Below, one piece after another: positions 28,860-37,103 of a DNA stretch of 64,000 bases. The notes beneath the pieces were generated by a model, which saw only the letters and a list, made by a program, of their open reading frames with translations, did no database searches and was not told where the DNA came from. Position 1 is the first letter of the stretch, and each line of letters starts with the position of its first letter. The stretch lies in NCBI GenBank assembly GCA_910585345.1, contig CAJUDS010000003.1, positions 149,686-213,685 of the forward strand. Direction: 5' to 3'. Both the position numbers and the translations under genes were made by a program. The DNA comes from an uncultured Lachnospiraceae bacterium. GTDB lineage: Bacteria > Bacillota > Clostridia > Lachnospirales > Lachnospiraceae.

Positions 28860-30191
28860 TTATCCGTACCGATACTTTTTCTCTTTTGTTTTCAAAAAGA
28901 ACGCTGCCACTGCAACAGCCATCGCTTCCGCCGCAACTGTGGAAACCCAGATGCCGTCTACTCCCCACAGTAGTGGAAGGAGCCAGACGGCGGCAATTTC
29001 AAACACCAGTGTCCGCAGAAAAGAAATTGCCGCTGAAACCAGCCCGTCGTTTAACGCCGTAAAGAAAGAAGAGCAGAAAACAGCATATCCGCAGAAAAGA
29101 AAAGAAAAAGAAAAAATGGAAAACGCATGGGCCGTCAATTCCAAAAGTCCCTCATCATAGCCGACAAATATAACAGAAAGCGGATTGGACAGGGCAAAAG
29201 AAGCGGTAAACATCACTACTGCAAATATACTGGTCAGAACAAGGCTCTTTTTCAGTAAACCTTTCAATTCATGATTGTTCTGCGCGCCATAGTGGTAGCT
29301 GATCACCGGCGCCACACCAACGGAATAACCGATAAATACCGCCTGAAATACCAGACTGATATACATAAGCACCCCATATGCCGCAATACCGTCCTCCCCC
29401 GCATATTTCAGCAGCCGTACATTATAAAGCATGCTCACAAGCGACATGGAAATATTGCTCATCAGCTCTGAGGACCCATTCAAACAAGTCTGCACAAGCG
29501 CCTTTCTCTCGAAATGCGTCCCGCCAAGCCGCAGCAGACTGCCGTTTGGTCCGGCAAAATACAGAAGCGGTGTGATACCACCCACACACTGGCTAAGCGC
29601 AGTGGCCGCCGCGGCGCCGGTAATTCCCCAGCGCAGTCCCGCTACAAACACCGCATCCAAAATCATATTGACAACCCCGGCCGCCACCGTCACGCAAAGC
29701 CCTAACCCCGGCTTTTCCGCAACGGCAAACAAACATTGAAACTCATACTGCAAAATATATACGGGAAGCGCCAGCAATATAACATATCCGTATAGCACAC
29801 TGTCTTCTAAAAGCCATCCTCTGGCACCCAGCGCTGCTGCCAACGGACGAAGAAAGATCATTCCCATAGCCGCCAGCGCTATACCGCAGACAATGGACGT
29901 GTAGACAATCAGGGAAAACAAACGCTTTGCCTGCTCTAACCTGCCCTCCCCCATGGTCTTGGCAATGAGCGCGCCGCCACCCGTTCCAAACATGAAGCCC
30001 AGGCAGCCAAGCATCATTAGAAACGGCATAATAAAATTGACAGCGGTAAACGCTGTCTTCCCCACAAAATTTGAAACAAAAAATCCGTCAACCACGCCAT
30101 AGACAGAGGTGAAAATCAGCATAATAACAGATGGAAATGTATAGCGTAACAATTTTTTATAGCCAAAATGGTCAGATAATTGAATCCTCAT
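28860..30191 (-). CDS. MATE family efflux transporter (2)
   Basis: 443 residues, twelve hydrophobic segments, with SVIMLIFTSVYGVVDGFFVSNFVG and MLGCLGFMFGTGGGALIAKTMGEG, as in DinF/NorM-like MATE proteins. The start at 30191 (MRIQLSDHF) has GGAGG five bases upstream and lies 20 bases inside the end of marR, so the two are coupled. Likely repressed by the upstream MarR; substrate unknown. Confidence 0.9.
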   Translation of the reverse strand: MRIQLSDHFGYKKLLRYTFPSVIMLIFTSVYGVVDGFFVSNFVGKTAFTAVNFIMPFLMMLGCLGFMFGTGGGALIAKTMGEGRLEQAKRLFSLIVYTSIVCGIALAAMGMIFLRPLAAALGARGWLLEDSVLYGYVILLALPVYILQYEFQCLFAVAEKPGLGLCVTVAAGVVNMILDAVFVAGLRWGITGAAAATALSQCVGGITPLLYFAGPNGSLLRLGGTHFERKALVQTCLNGSSELMSNISMSLVSMLYNVRLLKYAGEDGIAAYGVLMYISLVFQAVFIGYSVGVAPVISYHYGAQNNHELKGLLKKSLVLTSIFAVVMFTASFALSNPLSVIFVGYDEGLLELTAHAFSIFSFSFLFCGYAVFCSSFFTALNDGLVSAAISFLRTLVFEIAAVWLLPLLWGVDGIWVSTVAAEAMAVAVAAFFLKTKEKKYRYG

Positions 30192-30639
30192 CTCTTCCTC
30201 CCACAATACGGTCTGCTCTTTTTTGAATGTCTGACAAAAATCTCTCTGTCAGTGCAAGGTACTGTTCCACCTCTCCATCATCCCAGGAAGAAAATATGTC
30301 GTTCTCAGCTTCTATCAGCCGGACTGCAGTCCGCTTTGCCAGCTTCTTTCCTTCTTTTGTCAAACAGACGGTTTTCTGTTTGGCGCCCGCCGGTTGCAGA
30401 TATACGATTCCTTCCGCTTCCAATTTGCGAACTGCGGAATTTACCGTTTGTTTCCTGACGCCGGAACGACGGCAGATATCCAGCAGAGGACAGTATTCTC
30501 CATTTTCGCAGATTGTATAAAGTATTTTAGACGCACTGTCAGACAACCCCATTTTCATTGCGATCTCATGGTATACCGCATCGATCTCGCCAACCAGATG
30601 ATTAAAACGCTTTATTTCTTTGGAACTATAGCCTTCCAT
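30172..30639 (-). CDS. MarR family transcriptional regulator
   Basis: 155 residues. The winged helix includes GLSDSASKILYTICENGEYCPLLDICRRSGVRKQTVNSAVRKLEAEGIVYLQPAGAKQKTVCLTKEGKKLA. It begins a two-gene operon with a MATE exporter. Two near-identical 14-base palindromes sit in its promoter, one exactly in the -35/-10 spacer, which is strong evidence for autorepression. Confidence 0.92.
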   Translation of the reverse strand: MEGYSSKEIKRFNHLVGEIDAVYHEIAMKMGLSDSASKILYTICENGEYCPLLDICRRSGVRKQTVNSAVRKLEAEGIVYLQPAGAKQKTVCLTKEGKKLAKRTAVRLIEAENDIFSSWDDGEVEQYLALTERFLSDIQKRADRIVGGRDEDSII

Positions 30640-30678
30640 TCTGCCCCTCCTAACCGGTTATACTAAAAAGTCAGTTTT

Positions 30679-30728
30679 GTACGAAATCGTACTTATTGCA
30701 GTATAGTATGAAATCATACCAATGTCAA
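30679..30728 (-). promoter_or_regulatory. marR-MATE promoter with two palindromic operators
   Basis: On the minus strand TTGACA (30723-30728) and TATACT (30700-30705) have 17-base spacing. The spacer contains GTATGATTTCATAC (30706-30719), and a second copy, GTACGATTTCGTAC (30679-30692), lies just downstream of the -10 box. Their centres are 27 bases apart. This layout fits MarR binding that blocks RNA polymerase. Confidence 0.8.
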
Positions 30729-30746
30729 GAGGTTGAACCTGTTGAG

Positions 30747-31014
30747 CACGGAAATCAATTTTGCGCTCACTGGCACAAATAAATTGAAGAGCGTTCCATT
30801 GTGAAGGATATTAGAAGCTCTTAGTGTTCTGCCCCCTGCCAGCAGTTCCCGGACACGGAGGTCCGGGAAAGGCCGCTCGTGCCCGGACGGCACGTGAAGG
30901 CCGCCTGCGTTAAAAATTCCGTTGCATTTTCAGGACACTTAGAGATTCTTATATCCGTAACTTGGAACACTCATCAATTTATTTGTGCCGAAAGACGCAA
31001 AATTGATTTCCGTG
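30747..31014. repeat. Inverted-repeat (MITE-like) element, copy 2
   Basis: About 268 bases ending in CACGGAAATCAATTTTGCG at both sides (inverted). The arms are about 80 bases: each continues through TGGCACAAATAAATTGA or CGGCACAAATAAATTGA and GTGTTCCA or CGTTCCA to a GGATAT.AGAA.CTCT block. The centre is GC-rich (CCCGGACACGGAGGTCCGGG) and non-coding. It is the same family as 19410-19607, and a partial copy lies at 55096-55132. It sits between marR and tRNA-Arg. Confidence 0.8.
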
Positions 31015-31097
31015 CCTTTTGCATCCCCCATCTTTTCCCAATCTGCTATACGATCACTGCGATTCGTACAATCAATGAAATCTGCCGTGATTTCCCG

Positions 31098-31136
31098 CAA
31101 AAAAATAACGGAAACATTGTTATTCCAATGTTTCCG
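31098..31136 (-). terminator. Rho-independent terminator of tRNA-Arg
   Basis: CGGAAACATTG...CAATGTTTCCG forms an 11-bp stem directly downstream of the tRNA in the minus direction. It is followed by a TTATTTTTTT run on that strand. Confidence 0.85.
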
Positions 31137-31148
31137 TTCTATAACTTC

Positions 31149-31222
31149 CGTGCGTTAGAGGATTCGAACCCCCGACCTTTTGGTCCGTAGCCAAACGCTC
31201 TATCCAGCTGAGCTAAACGCAC
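31149..31222 (-). tRNA. tRNA-Arg (anticodon ACG)
   Basis: 74 bases. The acceptor stem GTGCGTT pairs with AACGCAC. The D arm is AGCTCAGCTGGATAGAGCG, the anticodon stem TTTGG/CCAAA encloses CTACGGA with anticodon ACG, and the T arm has GGTTCGAATCC. The 3' CCA is not encoded. The promoter is TTGACA (minus, 31281-31286) with TAAAAT (31258-31263) at 17-base spacing. ACG is normally edited to ICG and reads CGU, CGC and CGA. Confidence 0.95.
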
Positions 31223-31307
31223 TTAACACTGCTGCGCTTATTAACTGCAACAGTGATATTTTATACGGTCAATCTTATTTTGTCAAGTAGTTATTGTAAA
31301 ATTCTGC

Positions 31308-32168
31308 CTACAACTGCGAATCCACCATAAGACCCTTCAGATCCTCGTCCATAAGCTCGGCCTCTTTCTGCAGTTTGCGCAGCTCCTTATCCACTTTACT
31401 GCTCTCCGTCACGGTTTCATTCGCCTGCTTTGCAGCATCCACCTGTTTCTCCTGTGCATTTTCCTTTGCAACATCCACCTGCTGCTCCAGCTCCTGCCTG
31501 TTCTCTTTGAGTTCTTCCAGCTTTTCTGCCTGCTCTTCTTTCTTCTCTTTCTCTTCTTCCGCCTTTTCGATATTCTCCTGATACATTTCATCGATATGGT
31601 TCATCGACTCCTGCACCGCCATTCCCATAATCTCATCGGAACCTGCCGCAAGTATTTTCTTCTCCTGCTCGACCGCAAACGCCATACTCTGCTCATATTT
31701 CACAACCAGCTTGGCTTTTTTGATGCCACGGATATTGGCATTTTCCTCTACTACCGTATTCTCCGCCCTTGCCGCATCAATCTGAGCCGCCTGCAGCGCA
31801 TCCGTATAGGTCCGCATTGTTTCCGTATCCTGCAGCATTTCCTCCGGCGCGTTTTCGATCTGCTCTTTCAATTCTGCAATTCTCTCCTGGGCTTCTTTCA
31901 TCTGGGATTTGGCGTTCTCAATATTGGCCCGGCTCTCATCCATGCTTTCATCCTGTTTCAGATCGCCTTCAAACTTATCCTGCAAAACCTTTGTAGCCTT
32001 TTCCCTGATTTCTCTCTTCTTCTTTTCAATGGCAGTTTCTTGTCTCTCCTGCCGCAGATCGCCTGCAAAGATTGACAGATTTTTTCCTTTTGCCCTGTTT
32101 TGTTTTTCGGTTCCGTCCATGGTGCCAAAGGAAACTGAAAAAATTCCGTTTTTTTCCGCTATTTTCAT
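31308..32168 (-). CDS. Coiled-coil protein with N-terminal FAGDL motif, function unknown
   Basis: 286 residues from the ATG at 32168, which follows AAAGGAG. After a short N-terminus with GKNLSIFAGDLRQERQE, almost the whole protein is predicted coiled coil, rich in E, K, Q and A (for example QERIAELKEQIENAPEE and EEEKEKKEEQAEKLEELKE). No signal peptide, no membrane segment and no known domain are visible. A second protein in the window (40947-41687) shares the FAG(D/N)L N-terminus followed by coiled coil. There is no operon partner. Confidence 0.75.
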   Translation of the reverse strand: MKIAEKNGIFSVSFGTMDGTEKQNRAKGKNLSIFAGDLRQERQETAIEKKKREIREKATKVLQDKFEGDLKQDESMDESRANIENAKSQMKEAQERIAELKEQIENAPEEMLQDTETMRTYTDALQAAQIDAARAENTVVEENANIRGIKKAKLVVKYEQSMAFAVEQEKKILAAGSDEIMGMAVQESMNHIDEMYQENIEKAEEEKEKKEEQAEKLEELKENRQELEQQVDVAKENAQEKQVDAAKQANETVTESSKVDKELRKLQKEAELMDEDLKGLMVDSQL

Positions 32169-32261
32169 AGAAGCTCCTTTCCTGTCTGCAAAAATATCCG
32201 TTCCGCTGTCATATAAATAGATATCGTCATTTCTGCCGAAATTTATTACCCTCTGTCCCAA

Positions 32262-32574
32262 AAGCTGCCATGCTGTGCCATTCCTGTACTTCGTCTCTGC
32301 AGACCGCAGACTATACAGGCAAGATCATGAATGATAGAAAGCACCTTTTATCGCTTCCTATCAAACAGGTATCCCGCACTATATAAGAACCTGTATGCAA
32401 AGGACTGCGATGCCACAGCATGGCGTATATCAGGGTAGTACCACTACAACACTACAATGAATAGATCGGATCTACCCGGTCATTTTTTAACAGAAATGCT
32501 ATGAATGGTCATTTTTCTGTCACAAAACCCCTTTGGCTTCACCAAATGCCCTGGACACGGAGGTGACGGCTTTG
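32262..32574. other. Intergenic region with a T-box-like fragment
   Basis: This stretch separates the coiled-coil gene from the MATE gene. It contains AGGGTAGTACCACTAC (about 32432) and, 30 bases on, GATCTACCCGGTCATTTTTT: a GGGTAG...CTACCC stem followed by T residues on the plus strand. This resembles the antiterminator/terminator end of a T-box leader, but the key TGG is TAG, no stem I is evident and no plus-strand gene follows. It may be a relic or simply a terminator. Confidence 0.35.
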
Positions 32575-33906
32575 CTATTTTTCTCTCCACTTCCCTGTGC
32601 GGTATTCCGCAAAGGAAATGGCCCAGTTGACAAACCAGCCCACGGGTACCGCATACCAGACCATGGCGATGCCAAATTTCGGCGCCATTGTGACGGCTAT
32701 CACCACTCGCAGCGTCAGATTGGCCAGATTGGCCACCGTAAACATCTTCATATCGCCCGCTCCCCGCAGAAGGCCATCCACAGCCATTTTAAATCCAATC
32801 AGACAGAAAAACCACCCGATAAACGTAAGATAACCTTCTCCTGTGGAAACCGCAGCGGCCGTCCCGCTCTCTCCCAAAAACAGACGGATCAGAGGCTGGT
32901 GACAACATTCCAGCCATACGCACAGTATCGCCGCAAAAAAGATTACCATCCGGTTTGCCGCATGATACCCTTCCGTCACCCGCATTTTTCTTTGCGCGCC
33001 GATATTTTGCGCCGTATATGCAGAAAGCGCGTTACCGATTCCGCTCATCGGTACGACGCATATCGATTCAATCCGCATACCTGCGGAAAACCCGGCCAAC
33101 GCCTGCGAACCGAAACTGTTTACGACAGACTGGACAAGCATCATACCGATGGACACCGTAGACTGCTGAAAAATGGAAGGCAATGCGATTCTCGTCATAG
33201 AAGCCAGTTCCTGTCCGTTATAGCAATGCCAAGACACTTTTCCGCCCAAACGCTTTATTTCACACACAAAAACAATAAGAGACAAAATAGCGGAAATCCC
33301 CTGCGCTATCAACGTTGCCCAGGCCACGCCTGCAACGCCAAGACCCAGGCCTGCCACCATATAAAAATCCAAAACCATATTAAATACCGAGGAAAAAATC
33401 AGAAACGCCAATGGAATCACTGATTTCCCCAGTGCGTTAAACATGGAGGAAAATACATTATACATAAAAAGAAACGGCAGACCCAGAAAATAAATATTCA
33501 AATACCGCACCGCAATATCCAGCACATCCACAGGCGTATTCAGCCAGATCATAATATTGCGGCTATATAACAGGCCGATTCCGCCCAGACAAATACTGAT
33601 GAAAAGAAAGGTGAGAATTGCCGTAAAGGCCGCCAGATTCATTTTATCATAGTCTTTCGCCCCAAAATATCTGCCTACGATTACAGACGCACCAATGCCG
33701 CCCCCAATAGCAACGCAGATAAATATATTGGTCAGCGCATAGGAAGCCCCCACTGCCGCTAACGCCGCTTCCCCCACATACCGTCCCACCACTGCGGAGT
33801 CCACCATTGTATAAAACTGCTGGAATAAATTGCCAACAATCATGGGCAGCGATAAGCGTATCAGCGCATGGAGCGGCTTTTTCTGTATCAAATAATCATC
33901 CATCAT
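32575..33906 (-). CDS. MATE family efflux transporter (3)
   Basis: 443 residues, twelve hydrophobic segments, with SLPMIVGNLFQQFYTMVDSAVVGRYVGEAALAAVGAS, a strong MATE signature, and LPSIFQQSTVSIGMMLVQSVVNSFG as the second half. It is about the same length as the exporter at 61554 and shares that subfamily's LFQQ(F/L)Y and AGFSAGMRIE / AGYSAAVKLN patterns. No regulator gene is attached. Substrate unknown. Confidence 0.9.
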   Translation of the reverse strand: MMDDYLIQKKPLHALIRLSLPMIVGNLFQQFYTMVDSAVVGRYVGEAALAAVGASYALTNIFICVAIGGGIGASVIVGRYFGAKDYDKMNLAAFTAILTFLFISICLGGIGLLYSRNIMIWLNTPVDVLDIAVRYLNIYFLGLPFLFMYNVFSSMFNALGKSVIPLAFLIFSSVFNMVLDFYMVAGLGLGVAGVAWATLIAQGISAILSLIVFVCEIKRLGGKVSWHCYNGQELASMTRIALPSIFQQSTVSIGMMLVQSVVNSFGSQALAGFSAGMRIESICVVPMSGIGNALSAYTAQNIGAQRKMRVTEGYHAANRMVIFFAAILCVWLECCHQPLIRLFLGESGTAAAVSTGEGYLTFIGWFFCLIGFKMAVDGLLRGAGDMKMFTVANLANLTLRVVIAVTMAPKFGIAMVWYAVPVGWFVNWAISFAEYRTGKWREK

Positions 33907-34079
33907 TCATTCCCCCTGGTTCTTATTATAGCAGAAACCGCAGACCCTTCAACCGCAGGATATGCTGTTTGCCAAAAATCCTGCGGCATCTGCTTGACTT
34001 ATTGCGTGCGGGAATGAATACTATTACTATACTACATAGTTGACTGTCGTCTGGCAGCCAAATCGCAAAGGGAATGATA

Positions 34080-34991
34080 ATGGATATGATAAAAAAATGT
34101 GATATGATCCTAACAATATTTCTGCTGGCGGCGCTGACCGTCTCCTGTGGACAGACGAGCGGCGCGCAGTCGCAGACAGCGTTACCCCAACAGCGCAGTG
34201 AGACCGAATCTGTGCGGAAAGAAATTGTTTGCGCAGAAACTGCGGACAACAGACCGAAAGAAGCCGGGCCGGAGGCTGCACAAAGCTCCATGGCGGCCGT
34301 TTATATTTCCGCCCTGGAAGGTATCTACTATGATGCGCTCTGGCCGGACGGCACAATGTTCAGCCTAACCCCTCCGGCCGGTGGCGGCGCATCGGCCGAC
34401 TTCGCCGTATATGACATTGATTTTGACGGACAGGACGAACTGATCATAGAGCACAGCGACACAGTCATGGCAGGTATGGTAACCGTCGTCTACGGATACG
34501 ACGAAAATACCGGCCGCGTTTTTGAAGAATTTTTTGAATTTCCTTCTATTCGCTTCTACGATAACGGCATCGTAGAAGCAGACTGGTCACATAACCAGGA
34601 CCCGGCTTCAGCCGATGATTTCTGGCCCTATACCCTGTATCAATATAACCCCCAGACAGACAGCTATACCCATATTGCGTCCGTTCACGCCCAGGATATG
34701 TCCCGCCGCCGTGACAAAATCTCCTCTTGGGAAAAAGCCGACACCGATGGCGACGGTATCCTCTTTTTTATCATCCAGGAGGGCGTTGCGTATGAGGACG
34801 GATTGCAGAATCCCGTTGACCTCGCAGAATACAGACAATGGCACGATTCCTATATAAATGGCGCAGAGCAGATCACCGTACCCTTTCTGCCAATAGATTA
34901 CAAAAATATTTACACTGCTTTTGGGAAACCCCTCGACCGGGAAAAATACGACCACTGGCAAAAAGAATGGGAGGCGCAGTTTAAGGGTTAG
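34080..34991 (+). CDS. Lipoprotein, function unknown
   Basis: About 303 residues. The signal peptide ends in the lipobox LTVSC, so the protein should be lipid-anchored outside the membrane. A low-complexity linker follows. A mature domain has calcium-binding-like acidic segments (DIDFDGQDELIIEH and DTDGDGILFF), as seen in FG-GAP-like or EF-hand-like loops. I chose the ATG at 34080, seven bases after AAAGGG. Its 3' end overlaps the RloB stop by a few bases in convergent orientation. Confidence 0.75.
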   Translation: MDMIKKCDMILTIFLLAALTVSCGQTSGAQSQTALPQQRSETESVRKEIVCAETADNRPKEAGPEAAQSSMAAVYISALEGIYYDALWPDGTMFSLTPPAGGGASADFAVYDIDFDGQDELIIEHSDTVMAGMVTVVYGYDENTGRVFEEFFEFPSIRFYDNGIVEADWSHNQDPASADDFWPYTLYQYNPQTDSYTHIASVHAQDMSRRRDKISSWEKADTDGDGILFFIIQEGVAYEDGLQNPVDLAEYRQWHDSYINGAEQITVPFLPIDYKNIYTAFGKPLDREKYDHWQKEWEAQFKG

Positions 34992-35674
34992 TCTTCATCC
35001 AGATAAACTTTCAGCTCTTCGACTAGTCTGTAAACCATAGTTCCCGGATCATACTCTGACGGTTTATCTCTGCGTCCGTTAAAATCCGCCATTCTGCGTC
35101 TGGCGTTTTTTATAGCGGTATTGATACCGTCATTGTATTTCAGCATATGATAAATGTCCTCGTAGTTTTTTTCGTATTTACCGTTTCCCAGTTCATACCG
35201 TTTAAAAATTTCATCCAGCTTCTCATTCCAATCATCCCGGTGGAGCGCCGAATCGGAATAATAAAAATGCAGAAATATCCAATATTCAAACGACTGGTTA
35301 CTCCATGCAACTTTATATCCTTTATCAATTCCATCCTGTATGGCCTTATCAAAATCTAAAAAATCGTCTTTATCAAAAACAACCCATATATTCTGATACA
35401 TTATTTTTGCATCTTTTACAATACGCTCTGTAACCTCAAGCAGTTTGCCTGTAGAACAGCCTTCCCCACATATATCAATATATGGGATCCCTATCACATC
35501 AATCCTTCCTCCCGCCTTTTCACATATTTCCTTCTGCATACCCCGAAAATACAACGGTTCTGTTCGTTCTCCTTCTGTCACGATTAAAAACGAGTTCGCT
35601 CTCGGTATTTTATACGCATGTTTTCTTTTCTTTCTGTCTTCTCTCCTCTTTTTAAACAAATCATCAAAGCCCAT
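34988..35674 (-). CDS. rloB: RloB/AbiLii family protein of an abortive-infection-type system
   Basis: 228 residues. After a basic N-terminus (KKRREDRKKRKHAYKIPR) it has SFLIVTEGERTEPLYFRGM, VVFDKDDFLDFDKAI and WSNQSFEYWIFLHFYY, the RloB/AbiLii motifs; the pattern of an early glutamate, then DxD, suggests a TOPRIM-like nuclease. The C-terminus is helical. The start overlaps the upstream ATPase stop by one base. With that ATPase it forms a pair like lactococcal AbiL, which blocks phage growth. Defence function is inferred from the family. Confidence 0.8.
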   Translation of the reverse strand: MGFDDLFKKRREDRKKRKHAYKIPRANSFLIVTEGERTEPLYFRGMQKEICEKAGGRIDVIGIPYIDICGEGCSTGKLLEVTERIVKDAKIMYQNIWVVFDKDDFLDFDKAIQDGIDKGYKVAWSNQSFEYWIFLHFYYSDSALHRDDWNEKLDEIFKRYELGNGKYEKNYEDIYHMLKYNDGINTAIKNARRRMADFNGRRDKPSEYDPGTMVYRLVEELKVYLDED

Positions 35675-36867
35675 CACTCGCCTTCTTTCATATGAAACTC
35701 ATTCAAAAACGGGATACCGCCATACACGCCTGCGAGATAATCTTTTTCAAATGAAGCGTCTGAACGCACTTTATAGTCTGATAACGATACCAGTTCCGAA
35801 TAACCAAATTCATCTTTCTGCACGAACCAAATCTGATCCCGCCTGAAAAATTTCTTATCCATCAATGTAGTGTCATGTGTTGTATAAATCAACTGCGCCT
35901 GCGAATTATCCACATAAAATAAATCTATGATAAATTTCAACAGTAAAGGATGCAGCTTTACATTCAGCTCATCTACAAAAAGCGACTTACTGCCCAAAAT
36001 TGCCGCACGGGCATAAATAAAAAGCATAATACTCTTTATCGTTCCTTCCGACTCATAATACAAAGGCAGCGCATATTCTTCTCCTTTCTTCCCTTTATGG
36101 ATTGTGGCAAAAATGATTTCTTTTTCCTTTTCCTCATAATACAAATCTTTAATACCCGAATCAATTGCTGTCAGAAACTGCACCAGTTTATCCTTTTCAT
36201 GGTCAATCAATTTCGGTAAATATTTTTCCAGCAATCCGGTATCCTCGCAGAAATCCGCAGGAACTACCAACGTTTCTCCAATACCCGTGTAAATCCTTCT
36301 GAATACTTCGGTTTTCAGTTTCAGCCTGTTAAAAAAAGACAACACTAATGTCTCCGCCGGAATCTGTTCTTTATACAAATCGCATTCTTTCCTGACTGAC
36401 GCGCCGAAATCCACCGTATCTGCTGCCCGTTCAAAAATAGTGGACGTCCTGTTTGTCCTGATATCCTTCCGATACAGCCATTCTTCCGCTATATATTCAT
36501 TATTGTATGCAAATCCATACCGATACTCATACTCATCCAGAATTTCAACTATCTGAAATTCAGAATTTTCACATCCTTCATCAAATGAAAACGGCATATA
36601 ATATTTTTCCAGAGCCGTTTCTGTCTCGTCATCCACATTATTCAATGATTCTACAATCATTCCCTGAAAATAGGACATCGCCAGATACAAATTGGATTTC
36701 CCGCTGGCATTGGCGCCATAAATCGCCGCCACTTTTAAATATTTCTCCTTACCACCGCGATCGATCAGGTTACATGCATGTTCTTTGTACGCATTGATCG
36801 CTGTCATATCTAATATTGTTTCCTCTTTGAAAGACAAAACATTTTTCAGCATAAATTGCACCAACAT
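35674..36867 (-). CDS. rloA: AAA-family ATPase, RloA/AbiLi-like
   Basis: 397 residues. Walker A is YGANASGKSNL (about 50-60), near FKNVLSFKEE-like strands typical of OLD/SMC-like ATPases (here MLKNVLSFKEETILDM). Toward the C-terminus are YYESEGTIKSIMLF, the ABC-like signature, LFVDELNVKLHPLL (Walker B) and IYTTHDTTLMD (switch). This is the AAA15/AbiEii-like ATPase architecture that pairs with RloB proteins. It is the first gene of the pair, with AGGAGG nine bases upstream. Likely the sensor or effector gate of a phage-defence module. Confidence 0.82.
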   Translation of the reverse strand: MLVQFMLKNVLSFKEETILDMTAINAYKEHACNLIDRGGKEKYLKVAAIYGANASGKSNLYLAMSYFQGMIVESLNNVDDETETALEKYYMPFSFDEGCENSEFQIVEILDEYEYRYGFAYNNEYIAEEWLYRKDIRTNRTSTIFERAADTVDFGASVRKECDLYKEQIPAETLVLSFFNRLKLKTEVFRRIYTGIGETLVVPADFCEDTGLLEKYLPKLIDHEKDKLVQFLTAIDSGIKDLYYEEKEKEIIFATIHKGKKGEEYALPLYYESEGTIKSIMLFIYARAAILGSKSLFVDELNVKLHPLLLKFIIDLFYVDNSQAQLIYTTHDTTLMDKKFFRRDQIWFVQKDEFGYSELVSLSDYKVRSDASFEKDYLAGVYGGIPFLNEFHMKEGE

Positions 36868-37031
36868 ACCACAAGCCCTCCTGTATCATATACTATACCT
36901 TCTATTTGCATCTTATGTCAATATTTTTACGATTTTTCCGTAATAATATGCATTTAATATAAAAAATATACCTTCATAATTTTTTCAGACCCTTCATGCC
37001 GCGTATACGCCTGCCCGGTACATGCTCTGCC

Positions 37032-37066
37032 AAAAAACATGCCGGCGGATATCTCCGCCGGCATGT
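37032..37066 (-). terminator. Terminator of the amt-glnK gene
   Basis: ACATGCCGGCGGA-tatc-TCCGCCGGCATGT (37037-37066) is a perfect 13-bp stem, followed on the minus strand by TTTTTT. It lies 37 bases after the amt stop. Confidence 0.9.
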
Positions 37067-37103
37067 TGTCTGGCATTCCATTTCTTCCAATGATTCTGTT
37101 TGC

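Noticed and set aside
37037..37066. Palindrome as an operator
   Set aside because: It is followed by TTTTTT in the direction of amt and placed just after its stop, so a terminator explains it.
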